Of a DNA stretch of 64,000 nucleotides, positions 36,410 through 45,484 are shown piece after piece; position 1 is the first letter of the stretch; the number at the start of each line of letters is the position of its first letter. Below the pieces are notes generated by a model that saw only the letters and a program-made list of their open reading frames with translations, was not told the origin of the DNA and searched no databases. Position numbers and translations under genes: made by a program. This stretch comes from Gammaproteobacteria bacterium (GTDB taxonomy: Bacteria; Pseudomonadota; Gammaproteobacteria; Burkholderiales; Nitrosomonadaceae): the NCBI GenBank assembly GCA_015709635.1, contig CP054180.1, positions 2,728,001-2,792,000 of the forward strand, given 5' to 3'.

Positions 36410-36432
36410 GGTACCTGCGAGTTGCAGGTACC
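36410..36432 (+). terminator. Strong hairpin downstream of the PEP-CTERM gene
   Basis: A perfect 9-bp stem, GGTACCTGC and GCAGGTACC, with loop GAGTT, lies 24 bp after the stop. No T-run follows, so it is a weak candidate for intrinsic termination and may act in mRNA 3'-end stability. Confidence 0.5.
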
Positions 36433-36659
36433 GCAGACCGTAACCTAAAAGTCAGAATTTCAAAAAAGCAATCACCCCTCGATACTAAAAATCAGACTCA
36501 AGTTCAGCAGATTTTCAGGGCTACATCGCAAACTCAATATCCATGTTTTCGGATCTTCGTAAAAATCCGTAGCTCCCCCAGATTCAAACTCAGAAACTCA
36601 ATGGCAGTAACAAACTGCCTTGTGTTGTACCACCGGTCAGGATGCCATTTCCTTCAAAA

Positions 36660-36848
36660 TTATTGCATTCTTGTCTTTATGGAACCACGAATGAAGGTAT
36701 CCAGCAGATAGCTCACATACAAAGAAAGAACGAGATCGGATAAAACCCAGCCCATCATGGATTCTGGCAGCTCGAATGTCGCCATGAGGTTATAAAAAGC
36801 GATAGCAAAAATCATTGCGAAAAAAATCAGAACCTGGCTGTTTCTCAT
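36660..36848 (-). CDS. Small two-helix membrane protein, unknown function
   Basis: A 62-residue protein from the ATG at 36848 (MRNSQVLIFFAMIFAIAFYN). That start has an AAGGGAG ribosome-binding site 7 bases upstream, which favours it over the ATG at 36866. It has two hydrophobic helices (VLIFFAMIFAIAFYNLMA and MMGWVLSDLVLSLYVSYLL) and a short basic tail. I recognise no family. An array of phased TTCACA repeats lies upstream. Confidence 0.6.
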   Translation of the reverse strand: MRNSQVLIFFAMIFAIAFYNLMATFELPESMMGWVLSDLVLSLYVSYLLDTFIRGSIKTRMQ

Positions 36849-36917
36849 AAAAACTCCCTTTAACAAAAATTATTCGAAATTATTTCGAAGCTGTTTTTGA
36901 AAGTCACAATTCAAAAC

Positions 36918-36945
36918 TTCACAAAATGTTCACATATTATTCACA
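36918..36945 (-). promoter_or_regulatory. Three TTCACA repeats with an 11-bp period
   Basis: TTCACA occurs at 36918, 36929 and 36940, exactly one helical turn apart, 70-100 bp upstream of the small membrane protein gene (which reads TGTGAA on its strand). Such spacing suggests cooperative binding of a regulator on one DNA face. No known regulator can be named. Confidence 0.4.
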
Positions 36946-36998
36946 ATAAATTTATATTTGTCCACAATTTGTTAGTGGTATCATTTTCACAACACAAA

Positions 36999-37141
36999 GG
37001 AAGCATTGATTAACTCGGCGAACGAGATAAAGCACGAGGCGCACGGAACACAGCAGCCGAGACATATCAATAAGATAGGCGCAGGAGCAAGTACCGCGCA
37101 ACGAAATGATTCGCTCGTATAGTCAATTAATCAGCGTTTCC
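36999..37141. mobile_element. 143-bp MITE-like element, copy 2
   Basis: It is gap-free alignable with copy 1 at 28717-28859 (about 16 mismatches in 143). The right end GTTTCC with the 17-base repeat is intact and followed by CTAA; the left end is mutated (GGAAGCATTGATTAACT) and preceded by CAAA. It lies in the gap between czcA's 3' end and the small membrane protein's promoter. Confidence 0.8.
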
Positions 37142-37294
37142 CTAAGGGAGCTCTTAAAAGGGTAGTAAATGATGATCAAGCTAGGTGAAATCAGGCATAG
37201 GTACAATTTACCAGTGATAAATGAGCATGTTGAACCTGATTTCAATGCAGCGTATTCAAGTACAGTAACATTAAAAATTTCCTTAAATATCGTA

Positions 37295-40200
37295 TCACTT
37301 ATCAATTTCATTTTTTCTATGCACCAATTGATACAACACCGGCAACACCAGTAACGTTAATGCAGTCGACGATAAAATGCCACCGATCACAACTGTAGCC
37401 AAAGGCCGCTGCACTTCCGCACCAGTGCCGGTAGCTAGCGCCATCGGCAGAAATCCGATCGATGCGACCAATGCGGTCATTAGCACCGGGCGCAACCGGG
37501 TCAGCGCACCGGTTTGAATCGCATCATCCAGCGGCGATCCTTTTTCTCTCAAGCCGCGAATAAACGCCAGCATCACCAAGCCGTTCAGAACCGCCACGCC
37601 GGATAGTGCGATAAATCCGACACCCGCCGAAATCGAGAGCGGAATGTCGCGCAGCCATAACGCGAAAATACCGCCGGTCAATGCAAAGGGAACGCCGGTA
37701 AACATCAGCAACCCATCGCGCACATTACCGAACATCGTGTACAACAAGATAAAAATAAGCCCGAGCGCAACCGGTATCACGATCTGCAAACGCTGCGCAG
37801 CGGAAATCATCTGTTCAAACTGACCGCCCCAGGTAACCCAATAGCCGGGTGGAATCCGCATTTTTTCTGCAATCAGTTGCTCCGCTTCGTGCACGAACGA
37901 ACCCAGATCGCGGCCGCGCACGTTGGCGGTGACTACGATCCTGCGTTTGCCATTCTCACGGCTGACCTGATTTGGCCCCTGCGTCAATTCAAATCGCGCC
38001 ACTTCCCCGAGACTGACAAAAACTGGCGCAGCAGGCTGCCCTGCCTGAGCCGGTTGCGCCGCTATGGGTGCGGATGCTACAGCAGTGCTTTGCAGGGGCA
38101 CGCTGATAGGCAGGCGTTTCAGCGCTTCAATATCGATCCGCAAATGCTCTGGTAGCCGGATTTGCAAATCAAACCGCCGATCGCCTTCGAATATCAAGCC
38201 GGTACTGCGCCCCCCTACCGACATGGCAATCACATCCTGCACGTCACGGCCATTCAAACCATAGCGCGCCATCTTGGCACGATCCATCTGAATCGACAGC
38301 ACCGGTAAGCCGGAGATCTGTTCAGTTCTCACGTCCGCTGCGCCGGGAACGGTTTTCAGCAATTTTTCGATAGCCTCTCCTAAATCCAGCAGCGTATCCA
38401 TGTCATCGCCAAATACCTTGACCGCCACATCGGCGCGTACCCCCGACAACAACTCATTGAAACGCATCTGGATCGGTTGCGTGAATTCGTAATTATTGCC
38501 CGGTACTTTCTGCACAGCCTGCTCCATCGCTGCGATCAGTTCCGTTTTGGTGCGGTGCTCGCCCGTCCACTCCGCCTGCGGTTTCAGAATGATGAACGTA
38601 TCCGCGACACTCGGCGGCATGGGATCGGTCGCTATCTCGGCGGTGCCGATCTTGGAAAATATTCGTTCGACTTCAGGGAATGTTTTGATGGTTTGCTCCA
38701 GTTCATTCTGCATTTCAATGGCGGTGGTCAAACTGGTGCCGGGAATGCGAATGGCGTGCAGCGCGATATCGCCTTCATTCAAGCTGGGAACGAACTCGCT
38801 GCCAACGCGGGTGGTCAACAAACCGGACAAAATCACGATGACGATCGCAATCGTAACCGTCAGTTCACGATTCTTCATCGTGGCAGCCAGTAACGGAACA
38901 TAGGTTTTTTTAGCCCAGGTCATGACACGGCTTTCCTTTTCCTGCACCTTGCTGGATAAGAACAATGCAATGGCAGCCGGAACAAACGTAATCGAAAGTA
39001 TCATCGCGCCCACCAGAGCTGTGACCACAGTCAGCGCCATTGGATGAAACATTTTCCCTTCGACGCCCGTCAGCGCAAAAATCGGCAAATAGACGATGAT
39101 GATGATCAACTCACCGTAGATGAGCACCCGCCGCGCTTCGCGCGAGGCATCGAACACCAGTTCGAGGCGCTCTGGAAGCGTCAGACTCCGTCCCAGCCGC
39201 GTCTGTTCATGCGCCAGCCTGCGGATGCTATTTTCGACGATCACGATCGCGCCATCAACGATGATGCCGAAATCGATCGCGCCCAGGCTCATCAGATTGG
39301 CGCTGACATGATTGGCTACCATGCCGGTAAACGTGAACAACATCGACAACGGAATCACGAAGGCCGCAATCAGCGCCGCGCGCAAATTGCCGAGGAATAG
39401 CAACAGTACCACGATCACCAGCGCCGCGCCTTCGAGTAGATTTTTCGCCACTGTATGAATGGTTTTATCGACCAGCGTGGTGCGATCGTATACCGGTGTC
39501 GTGACGACGCCTTCAGGTAAGTTGCGGCTGATTTCTTCGAGTTTTCTGGCGGCAGCCTGGGCCACAATGCGGCTATTTTCCCCGATCAGCATATGCACCG
39601 TGCCCATCACGACTTCCTTGCCATTTTGCGTCGCCGCACCGTTGCGCAATTCCTTGCCGATCAGAATATCGGCCACGTCCTTGACGCGGATCGGTGTCCC
39701 TTGGCGAGATCCCAGAATGATATTGCCGATTTCAGCCAGATCAGCAATCTGACCGGGAACGCGAACCAGATACTGTTCACCGCTTCTTTCGATATAGCCG
39801 GCGCCGACGTTCAAATTGTTGCGCTCCAGCGCCGTCATCAAATCGACCAGCGATAGACCGAAGGAAATCATTTTTTCCGGATAGGGCACGACATGAAATT
39901 GTTTGACATAGCCGCCGACGGTATTGATCTCGGTCACTCCTTTCACCATGCGAAGTTGCGGCCGGATCACCCAATCTTGAATTTCGCGCAAATCGGTGGT
40001 GGTATAGGGAGTGCCGTCAGGTTTCCGCGCACCTTCCTTGGCCTCGATCGTCCACATGAAAATTTCACCCAAGCCGGTCGAAATCGGCCCCATCATCGGC
40101 TCGATGCCAATGGGCAAACGGCCTTTGGCTTCCTGGATGCGCTGACTGACCTGCTGGCGCGCGAAATAAATATCCGTTCCATCATCGAAAATGACCGTGA

Positions 40201-40477
40201 CTTGCGACAATCCATAGCGGGAAATGGAGCGGGTATAGTGCAAATGCGGCAGCCCTGCCATGATCGTTTCAATCGGAAAGGTAATGCGCTGCTCAGCCTC
40301 GATCGGCGAATAACCCGGGGCATTCGTGTTGATCTGCACCTGCACGTTGGTAATATCGGGCACAGCATCGATCGGCAGTTTCTGGTAGCTATAAACGCCG
40401 ATGATAGCCACCATCGAAACCACCATCAAAACGATGGCGCGCTGATAGATGGAGATATGGAGTATGCGTTCAAACAT
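37295..40477 (-). CDS. czcA: CzcA-type RND heavy-metal efflux pump
   Basis: A 1060-residue inner-membrane RND transporter of the heavy-metal class. TM4 carries GAIDFGIIVDGAIVIVEN, the D-x5-D-x6-E pattern of CzcA (Asp402, Asp408, Glu415 in C. metallidurans), which marks Zn/Co/Cd pumps rather than Cu/Ag pumps. Twelve transmembrane segments and two large periplasmic loops are evident. An Ala/Pro/Gln-rich insert (VASAPIAAQPAQAGQPAAP) in the second loop, about residues 786-804, is unusual. It is the last gene of czcCBA, 28 bp after czcB. Confidence 0.93.
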   Translation of the reverse strand: MFERILHISIYQRAIVLMVVSMVAIIGVYSYQKLPIDAVPDITNVQVQINTNAPGYSPIEAEQRITFPIETIMAGLPHLHYTRSISRYGLSQVTVIFDDGTDIYFARQQVSQRIQEAKGRLPIGIEPMMGPISTGLGEIFMWTIEAKEGARKPDGTPYTTTDLREIQDWVIRPQLRMVKGVTEINTVGGYVKQFHVVPYPEKMISFGLSLVDLMTALERNNLNVGAGYIERSGEQYLVRVPGQIADLAEIGNIILGSRQGTPIRVKDVADILIGKELRNGAATQNGKEVVMGTVHMLIGENSRIVAQAAARKLEEISRNLPEGVVTTPVYDRTTLVDKTIHTVAKNLLEGAALVIVVLLLFLGNLRAALIAAFVIPLSMLFTFTGMVANHVSANLMSLGAIDFGIIVDGAIVIVENSIRRLAHEQTRLGRSLTLPERLELVFDASREARRVLIYGELIIIIVYLPIFALTGVEGKMFHPMALTVVTALVGAMILSITFVPAAIALFLSSKVQEKESRVMTWAKKTYVPLLAATMKNRELTVTIAIVIVILSGLLTTRVGSEFVPSLNEGDIALHAIRIPGTSLTTAIEMQNELEQTIKTFPEVERIFSKIGTAEIATDPMPPSVADTFIILKPQAEWTGEHRTKTELIAAMEQAVQKVPGNNYEFTQPIQMRFNELLSGVRADVAVKVFGDDMDTLLDLGEAIEKLLKTVPGAADVRTEQISGLPVLSIQMDRAKMARYGLNGRDVQDVIAMSVGGRSTGLIFEGDRRFDLQIRLPEHLRIDIEALKRLPISVPLQSTAVASAPIAAQPAQAGQPAAPVFVSLGEVARFELTQGPNQVSRENGKRRIVVTANVRGRDLGSFVHEAEQLIAEKMRIPPGYWVTWGGQFEQMISAAQRLQIVIPVALGLIFILLYTMFGNVRDGLLMFTGVPFALTGGIFALWLRDIPLSISAGVGFIALSGVAVLNGLVMLAFIRGLREKGSPLDDAIQTGALTRLRPVLMTALVASIGFLPMALATGTGAEVQRPLATVVIGGILSSTALTLLVLPVLYQLVHRKNEIDK

Positions 40478-40505
40478 GATGATCTACCTCGGTTATGTTG
40501 CCGAA

Positions 40506-42005
40506 TTAATGATCGTGGCTGGCGCCAGCCTTGCCCAGTTCCGCCTTCAGCGCGAAACTATTGCCGCCGGCGTATTGTTCCCCCGCAGACAGCCCCTTCA
40601 GCACTTCAACCATTTCGCCATCGCTGCGCCCCAGCTCCAGAGGACGAGCTTCAAAATACTGATCGTAACGGCCGAATACCACCGTCCAGTCTCGTAACGT
40701 TTGCAGGGCGCTCACCGCCACCGCCACGGGAACCTGGATTTCTTCCGCCACCAGTTCAGCATTGACAAACATACCGGGACGCCAGCGCCCATCTTTGTTG
40801 TCAAGCTCGACCCGGGCCGTCGCGGTGCGGGTCTGGCCACCGATCAGTGTGGAAATATACGTCACAGTGCCCTGGCTTTCGATATCCGAAGCGGTTGCTT
40901 TGACCGCAACCTTCTGGCCTTCGTGAATGATATTGAGATCTTTCGGATAAACCGTAACCGCCGTCCATACCGTGGACACATCGGCGATAGTATAAATTTC
41001 GCGATCTTCCTTCAGCGCTTCCCCCAGCGCAATCGCTTTGGCGATGATGATTCCTGAGATCGGCGCGCGTATTTCATAATGCGCGTAATTGGATTTGAGG
41101 TAATTAGCGTCTGGTTGCACACCCAGGGCGCGCAGTTTGGTGGTGGCAAGTTCCAAAGCAATCTGGGCTTCGTTCCACAATTCCTGCGCCAAAAGAAAAT
41201 CTTGTTTGGCGCTGATCTTTTCCTCCCATAACTGTTTTTCACGTTCATATGTCGTTCTCGTCAGCGCCAAGCGTTTTTTCGCAACGAAATACTGGCTGCG
41301 CAAATCCGCCAGCATCGGGCTTTCGATCACCGCCAGCACCTGGCCCTTTTTGACATGCTGACCATGATGTCCTTGCACATCGGTCACCAGACCGGCAACC
41401 CGCGGCACCACCCGCACGATGTTATGTTCGTTGAAAACCACTTCTCCCGGCAGTTTCAGCGTCGGGCGAATGATTGCCGACCCTGCGGTCAGAAGTTCGA
41501 TACCCATACTTTTCAGCATGTCATCGGCTATTTCCACCCGTCCTTCGACCTGGCTATGGCTCCAGCGCATGATTTTGCCGTTATGTTCAGCCGCAACGGC
41601 GATATCAAATGAATGCGGCTCTTCCACGACATGATCGCCAAGCAAATAATCCGCTTCCGGCGTAAATTTAAAGAGCTGCGCTGGCGCGCCCAGGCGAGAT
41701 AACGTTACCGCTGCTTTGGCCGCCGTCGGCGGCAACAATGTCCCTTTTTCATACAAAAATATCCGGAACTGCGGCGGCACGCCTTTTTCAAAGATCGTCA
41801 GCTCCACACTAAAATCATTGTCAGTAAACAGTTTCCCACCCCTCGGTCCAGTGCCCGGTTGACCTTCAGCCGATTTCTCACTGGCACGCATTCCCTCCGC
41901 CTCCGCAGTCACCGTAGCCGGCTTATCCAAAGTCAAAATCAATCCGCCGAGTACTATCCCGATGGCAATCACAATCAAAATGGGTATCCATCGCGCTTTA
42001 TTCAT
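40506..42005 (-). CDS. czcB: CzcB-type membrane fusion protein
   Basis: A 499-residue periplasmic adaptor. An N-terminal membrane anchor (RWIPILIVIAIGIVLGGLIL) is followed by an extra domain of about 110 residues (GPRGGKLFTDNDFSVELTIF) seen in CzcB proteins, then the lipoyl-like and alpha-hairpin region (VTDVQGHHGQHVKKGQVLAV; SQYFVAKKRLALTRTTYERE) and beta-barrel (TVWTAVTVYPKDLNIIHEGQ). The C-terminus ends GASHDH, a possible metal ligand. It joins CzcA to CzcC. Confidence 0.93.
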   Translation of the reverse strand: MNKARWIPILIVIAIGIVLGGLILTLDKPATVTAEAEGMRASEKSAEGQPGTGPRGGKLFTDNDFSVELTIFEKGVPPQFRIFLYEKGTLLPPTAAKAAVTLSRLGAPAQLFKFTPEADYLLGDHVVEEPHSFDIAVAAEHNGKIMRWSHSQVEGRVEIADDMLKSMGIELLTAGSAIIRPTLKLPGEVVFNEHNIVRVVPRVAGLVTDVQGHHGQHVKKGQVLAVIESPMLADLRSQYFVAKKRLALTRTTYEREKQLWEEKISAKQDFLLAQELWNEAQIALELATTKLRALGVQPDANYLKSNYAHYEIRAPISGIIIAKAIALGEALKEDREIYTIADVSTVWTAVTVYPKDLNIIHEGQKVAVKATASDIESQGTVTYISTLIGGQTRTATARVELDNKDGRWRPGMFVNAELVAEEIQVPVAVAVSALQTLRDWTVVFGRYDQYFEARPLELGRSDGEMVEVLKGLSAGEQYAGGNSFALKAELGKAGASHDH

Positions 42006-42037
42006 AAATTTAATCCTTATCCATTTTCTTCACGCTG

Positions 42038-43465
42038 CTATGGCTGGCGTGTATTGACTTCATGACCGGGTTTGACGCTCTCGATAGGGGCCGCAATCAG
42101 ACGTTCAATGTCGTTAACCAAACGCTGATAGTTTGCCAGTGCGCGCACATACAGCAGCTGATTCTGAAACAACACGCGCTGGGCATCCAGCAGCTCCAGC
42201 AATCCAAACTTACCCAGCTCGTAGCCTCTGCGCATTACGTTAAAAGCGCTTCGGGCGCCGGGCAATATTTCATCACGAAGTATGTTAATTTCATTCCATA
42301 CTGCCGACATCGTTTCATAAGATTGTGCAATCTCAGTTTTTAGTCGTAACTCGGTAGCCATCTGCTCATCAACAGCTTTATCCAAGCGATGATGGGCGTC
42401 TTTGAGATTGCCCTGATTGCGATCGAAGATCGGCAACGGTATTTGCAAACCCGCCACAATAGTACTGCCGCCCAACTGCGCATGATGCACAGCACCTGCA
42501 TTGACGGTCAGATTGGGTATGCGGCGGGTTTGCTCGACTTCCAGCAGGGCCTTGCGCTGCTCGATATTTTTCATGGCACGCAGCGCCATTGGATTATTTA
42601 AAACATGCTCTTCCAGCATTTGAAAATCGGGTGGTGGAATCTGCGCCTCCAGATTTCCCAAAGCTTTACCAAATTGCGGAGAGGAACTATTCCACAACAG
42701 CGCTAACCGCTTACGTGCACCTGTTAAATCTCGCTGCGCTTGTTCCAGTTCAATGCGTGTAGTCGACAGCCCTACTTTAACCCTGGTCTCTTCAATGGGC
42801 GCCACCTTACCGCCCTGCACCCTTCCGCTCACGGTGCTAACTACATTCTGAGCCACTTGCTTGGTTTCTTCAGCAAGCCTCAGCCGCTCTTGTGCAGCGA
42901 GTACTTCTGTGAATACATTGGCAACCCGGAAAATAATGTCAATTCGTTTGATTTCGTAATCTTTAGCAGCCAGTTCTTCACCCAGCAATGCCGCGTTAAC
43001 CCGGGCAGCCCGTTTTCCACCCAGTTCTATTAATTGATAGATACGAATCGTCGACAATTGCTGTACGACTTCTTGTGCTACCGCATGTGATGAATTGATA
43101 TCACCAGTCAGCTTTTGTACATTTCCGGCATTTTCAACATTCAAAGACAATTCCGGATTTTTAAGCAACCCCGCTTGTAATGTTAGTCCTTCCAATGCGC
43201 GAATTTCTTTAGAAAAAGCTGCCAATTCAGGATTTCGCAACAAAGCAAGATTGACGGCATCACGTAACGTGAGCTCGCCCGTTTCTTCAATCGGCACTTC
43301 CGTTGCGTGATTTTTCCCGCCGCTTGGCAAGGCACTGAAGGAATCAGCGCTCGCCGCAGGCTGCAATAAAAAACCCAGCGATAAAATAATGAAACCCGGC
43401 AGCATGCGCCGCAGCTTGGATGCCACCCAATAACCGAGCGTTATATAGCGATCGCTCAAATTCAT
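42038..43465 (-). CDS. czcC: CzcC-type outer-membrane efflux factor
   Basis: A 475-residue TolC-family protein. After an N-terminal signal region (PGFIILSLGFLLQPAASADS) come two outer-membrane efflux repeats; typical parts are LTLRDAVNLALLRNPELAAF and the second repeat's PIFDRNQGNLKDAHHRLDKA and RRGYELGKFGLLELLDAQRV. It forms the trimeric outer-membrane tunnel. First structural gene of czcCBA; 32 bp precede czcB. Confidence 0.93.
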   Translation of the reverse strand: MNLSDRYITLGYWVASKLRRMLPGFIILSLGFLLQPAASADSFSALPSGGKNHATEVPIEETGELTLRDAVNLALLRNPELAAFSKEIRALEGLTLQAGLLKNPELSLNVENAGNVQKLTGDINSSHAVAQEVVQQLSTIRIYQLIELGGKRAARVNAALLGEELAAKDYEIKRIDIIFRVANVFTEVLAAQERLRLAEETKQVAQNVVSTVSGRVQGGKVAPIEETRVKVGLSTTRIELEQAQRDLTGARKRLALLWNSSSPQFGKALGNLEAQIPPPDFQMLEEHVLNNPMALRAMKNIEQRKALLEVEQTRRIPNLTVNAGAVHHAQLGGSTIVAGLQIPLPIFDRNQGNLKDAHHRLDKAVDEQMATELRLKTEIAQSYETMSAVWNEINILRDEILPGARSAFNVMRRGYELGKFGLLELLDAQRVLFQNQLLYVRALANYQRLVNDIERLIAAPIESVKPGHEVNTRQP

Positions 43466-43580
43466 AAAATCCTCCGCACATACCTACACAACCGTGCAAC
43501 AGATCACACATGATCCGTTTCCTTGCATCGCCATGGATCGTTATCGTCAATCCACAAACGACACGATTCTTAAATCTGAC

Positions 43581-43955
43581 CTACACAATCAGCGAGTTTC
43601 TAGGAGGGCGCAGAGGTAAATCCGGAATGGTTTCGGGAATAAAGGAAGGGAGAAATACCGTGACGACTTCCGACGCAATCACATCAGGAAGCAGCGGCAG
43701 AGAGTTGAAGAAAAACGGCTGGTATTGCCCCGCTGAATGCAGGCACAAATGCGTTGATGCATCCAGCTCGATACCGTCCCACGTGACGTTATTGCGGTGC
43801 AATTCCAAGTGCAGCGCGGGATCAGCTGACAAAGATTGGCGGATATGATCCAGTTCGTGGGCAAATACCTCTCCTCTGAACGATAGGCTCAGTCCATTGG
43901 TCAGTATGCTGACAATCAGCATAGCGATAACAGCATAAGCCGGATATTTCCGCAT
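43581..43955 (-). CDS. CzcI-like exported protein
   Basis: A protein of about 124 residues starting MRKYPAYAVIAMLIVSILTN (a signal peptide or anchor); a longer start at 44006 exists. The mature part is His/Leu-rich with AHELDHIRQSLSADPALHLE, then THLCLHSAGQYQPFF and a C-terminal DLPLRPPR. The LCLHxxGQYQPFF and RPPR patterns recur in small proteins encoded upstream of czcCBA operons (CzcI-like), thought to modulate metal-induced expression. The position 115 bp upstream of czcC on the same strand supports this. Confidence 0.6.
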   Translation of the reverse strand: MRKYPAYAVIAMLIVSILTNGLSLSFRGEVFAHELDHIRQSLSADPALHLELHRNNVTWDGIELDASTHLCLHSAGQYQPFFFNSLPLLPDVIASEVVTVFLPSFIPETIPDLPLRPPRNSLIV

Positions 43956-44052
43956 AAGAATCAATCTACAAAAAATGAAAATTTCATTCCAACGCAATGA
44001 TTCCACAGAATGACGCTATTTGCAATCAAGAAGTTTATGACAAAATAAAACG

Positions 44053-44649
44053 TTAAATAACCTCCACTCCTTCCGCCACCAGCATGTCGATCAGCGCGAT
44101 CAGCGGCAATCCGATCAAGCCATTGGGATCATCTCCGGCCATGCGTTCGATCAGTGCAATTCCAAGCCCCTCCGACTTTGCGCTGCCGGCGCAGTGATAA
44201 GGTTGCTCCTTGCACAGATAGTTTTCAATTTGCTGATCGCTCAATGACCGGAATTTCACCCGATAGGGAATTACACGTATCTGTAACCGGTCTATAGCAC
44301 TATTCAACAAACACAAAGCGGTATGAAAAACAACTTCCTTACCCTGAACCAGCTGCAATTGTTTAACCGCATTCGCATGATTCAATGGCTTACCGAGCGG
44401 AATTTTCTCCAATGCCGCCACTTGATCGGAACCGATAATGAGTGCATCCGGATAAGCTTTGGCAACGGCACGGGCTTTCGCTTCGGCCAAACGCTCGGCT
44501 GTCTCTGCGGGAGATTCATTCGGCAGTGGTGTTTCATCGATTTCGGGATGATGCGTCTCAAAGGGAATATGCAGCCGCTGCAGCAATTCCTTACGGTAAA
44601 TCGAGCTGGATCCCAATACGATTGGCCGGGTATTATTTTGTATTTTCAA
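44053..44649 (-). CDS. yceF: Maf-family nucleotide pyrophosphatase (YceF-type)
   Basis: A 198-residue Maf protein: [20 protein letters not shown] is the nucleotide-binding N-terminus, [20 protein letters not shown] the second signature and [20 protein letters not shown] the catalytic loop with Asp. Maf proteins hydrolyse non-canonical NTPs; the YceF subgroup prefers 7-methyl-GTP. The place divergent to yceD-rpmF-plsX corresponds to yceF in E. coli, which supports that subgroup. Confidence 0.92.
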   Translation of the reverse strand: MKIQNNTRPIVLGSSSIYRKELLQRLHIPFETHHPEIDETPLPNESPAETAERLAEAKARAVAKAYPDALIIGSDQVAALEKIPLGKPLNHANAVKQLQLVQGKEVVFHTALCLLNSAIDRLQIRVIPYRVKFRSLSDQQIENYLCKEQPYHCAGSAKSEGLGIALIERMAGDDPNGLIGLPLIALIDMLVAEGVEVI

Positions 44650-44667
44650 AATTTCCTTCTGTATTTT

Positions 44668-44696
44668 TTGACACTTACGATTAAAAAATATAACAT
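44668..44696 (+). promoter_or_regulatory. Strong sigma70 promoter of yceD-rpmF operon, probably leaderless
   Basis: Consensus -35 TTGACA at 44668-44673 is followed by TATAAC (44689-44694, 15-bp spacer) or TAACAT (44691-44696, 17-bp spacer). Transcription would start near 44701-44703, only 3-5 nt before the yceD ATG at 44706, and no Shine-Dalgarno sequence precedes that ATG. Confidence 0.7.
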
Positions 44697-44705
44697 GCGC
44701 GCCTT

Positions 44706-45221
44706 ATGTCTGATAGGTTAGTCATAGACTCTCTGGATTTTGTGCGTAATGCGGGCAGTCGTCATGGTAAAATCCCGTTAGTCGAGCTTGTGCGCTTACA
44801 TGATCTGTTGTTCGATCAAGAAGGGGAGCTAATCTATCAAATCAGTGGCCGGTTCGACAAGAATGAGAAGCCGGGTTTGTATATGGAAATAACAGGAAAA
44901 ATTCATCTTAATTGCCAGCGCTGCCTCGACAAATTAGTACATCATATCGATTTGCAGACATTTCTGATACTGGCCAAAAACGAAGCGGAATTGGATCTTA
45001 TCGATGAGGATGATACGGTCGGCGCCATTCTTGCGATACCTGATTTGGATGTTATTAATTTAATCGAGGATGAAGTCATTCTCAGCTTATCGATTTCATC
45101 ATGTCACGCAGAAGGTGAATGCAGTGCGCTTAAGCTAAAAACCGCGGAAAGCGATTTAATCGATAAAACACCATCGGCGCATCCCTTTGCAGCATTGGCA
45201 ACACTAAAAAAGACAAATTGA
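44706..45221 (+). CDS. yceD: YceD / DUF177 protein
   Basis: A 171-residue DUF177 protein. The N-terminus MSDRLVIDSLDFVRNAGSRH fixes the start, since relatives begin in the same way. The core has ITGKIHLNCQRCLDKLVHHI with the C-x-x-C that marks the family, then EAELDLIDEDDTVGAILAIP and LIEDEVILSLSISSCHAEG. It is linked to ribosome/23S rRNA biogenesis and always precedes rpmF. The rpmF start lies 18 bp on. Confidence 0.94.
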   Translation: MSDRLVIDSLDFVRNAGSRHGKIPLVELVRLHDLLFDQEGELIYQISGRFDKNEKPGLYMEITGKIHLNCQRCLDKLVHHIDLQTFLILAKNEAELDLIDEDDTVGAILAIPDLDVINLIEDEVILSLSISSCHAEGECSALKLKTAESDLIDKTPSAHPFAALATLKKTN

Positions 45222-45239
45222 ATTCAAGGAGTTATTTAA

Positions 45240-45419
45240 ATGGCAGTTCAACAAAATAAAAAATCACCATCCAAACGCGGCATGCACCGTTCGCATGATT
45301 TTTTGACCAACCCGCCACTCGCGGTAGAGTCAAGCACCGGGGAAGTTCATTTACGTCACCATATTAGCCCCAATGGATACTATCGGGGCAAAAAAGTGAT
45401 TAAAACCAAAAACGACTAA
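45240..45419 (+). CDS. rpmF: 50S ribosomal protein L32
   Basis: A 59-residue L32: [20 protein letters not shown] is the conserved basic N-terminus, followed by [20 protein letters not shown] and [13 protein letters not shown]. An AAGGAG ribosome-binding site precedes the ATG. The zinc-ligand cysteines of some L32 proteins are absent, as in other betaproteobacteria. Located between yceD and plsX as in most proteobacteria. Confidence 0.97.
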   Translation: MAVQQNKKSPSKRGMHRSHDFLTNPPLAVESSTGEVHLRHHISPNGYYRGKKVIKTKND

Positions 45420-45484
45420 CGATCATCTCTATTGCTACAAATCGTATCAACTTATAGTTTCTCCCAGCCGCAAGAGCACTGAAA

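Noticed and set aside
39893..40765. 290-codon plus-strand frame opposite czcA/czcB
   Set aside because: Spans the 3' end of czcB and start of czcA in antisense; no family pattern.
37295..43465. Copper/silver (Cus) pump instead of Czc
   Set aside because: The TM4 motif DFGIIVDGAIVIVEN has the Asp/Asp/Glu pattern of Zn/Co/Cd pumps; Cus-type pumps lack it.
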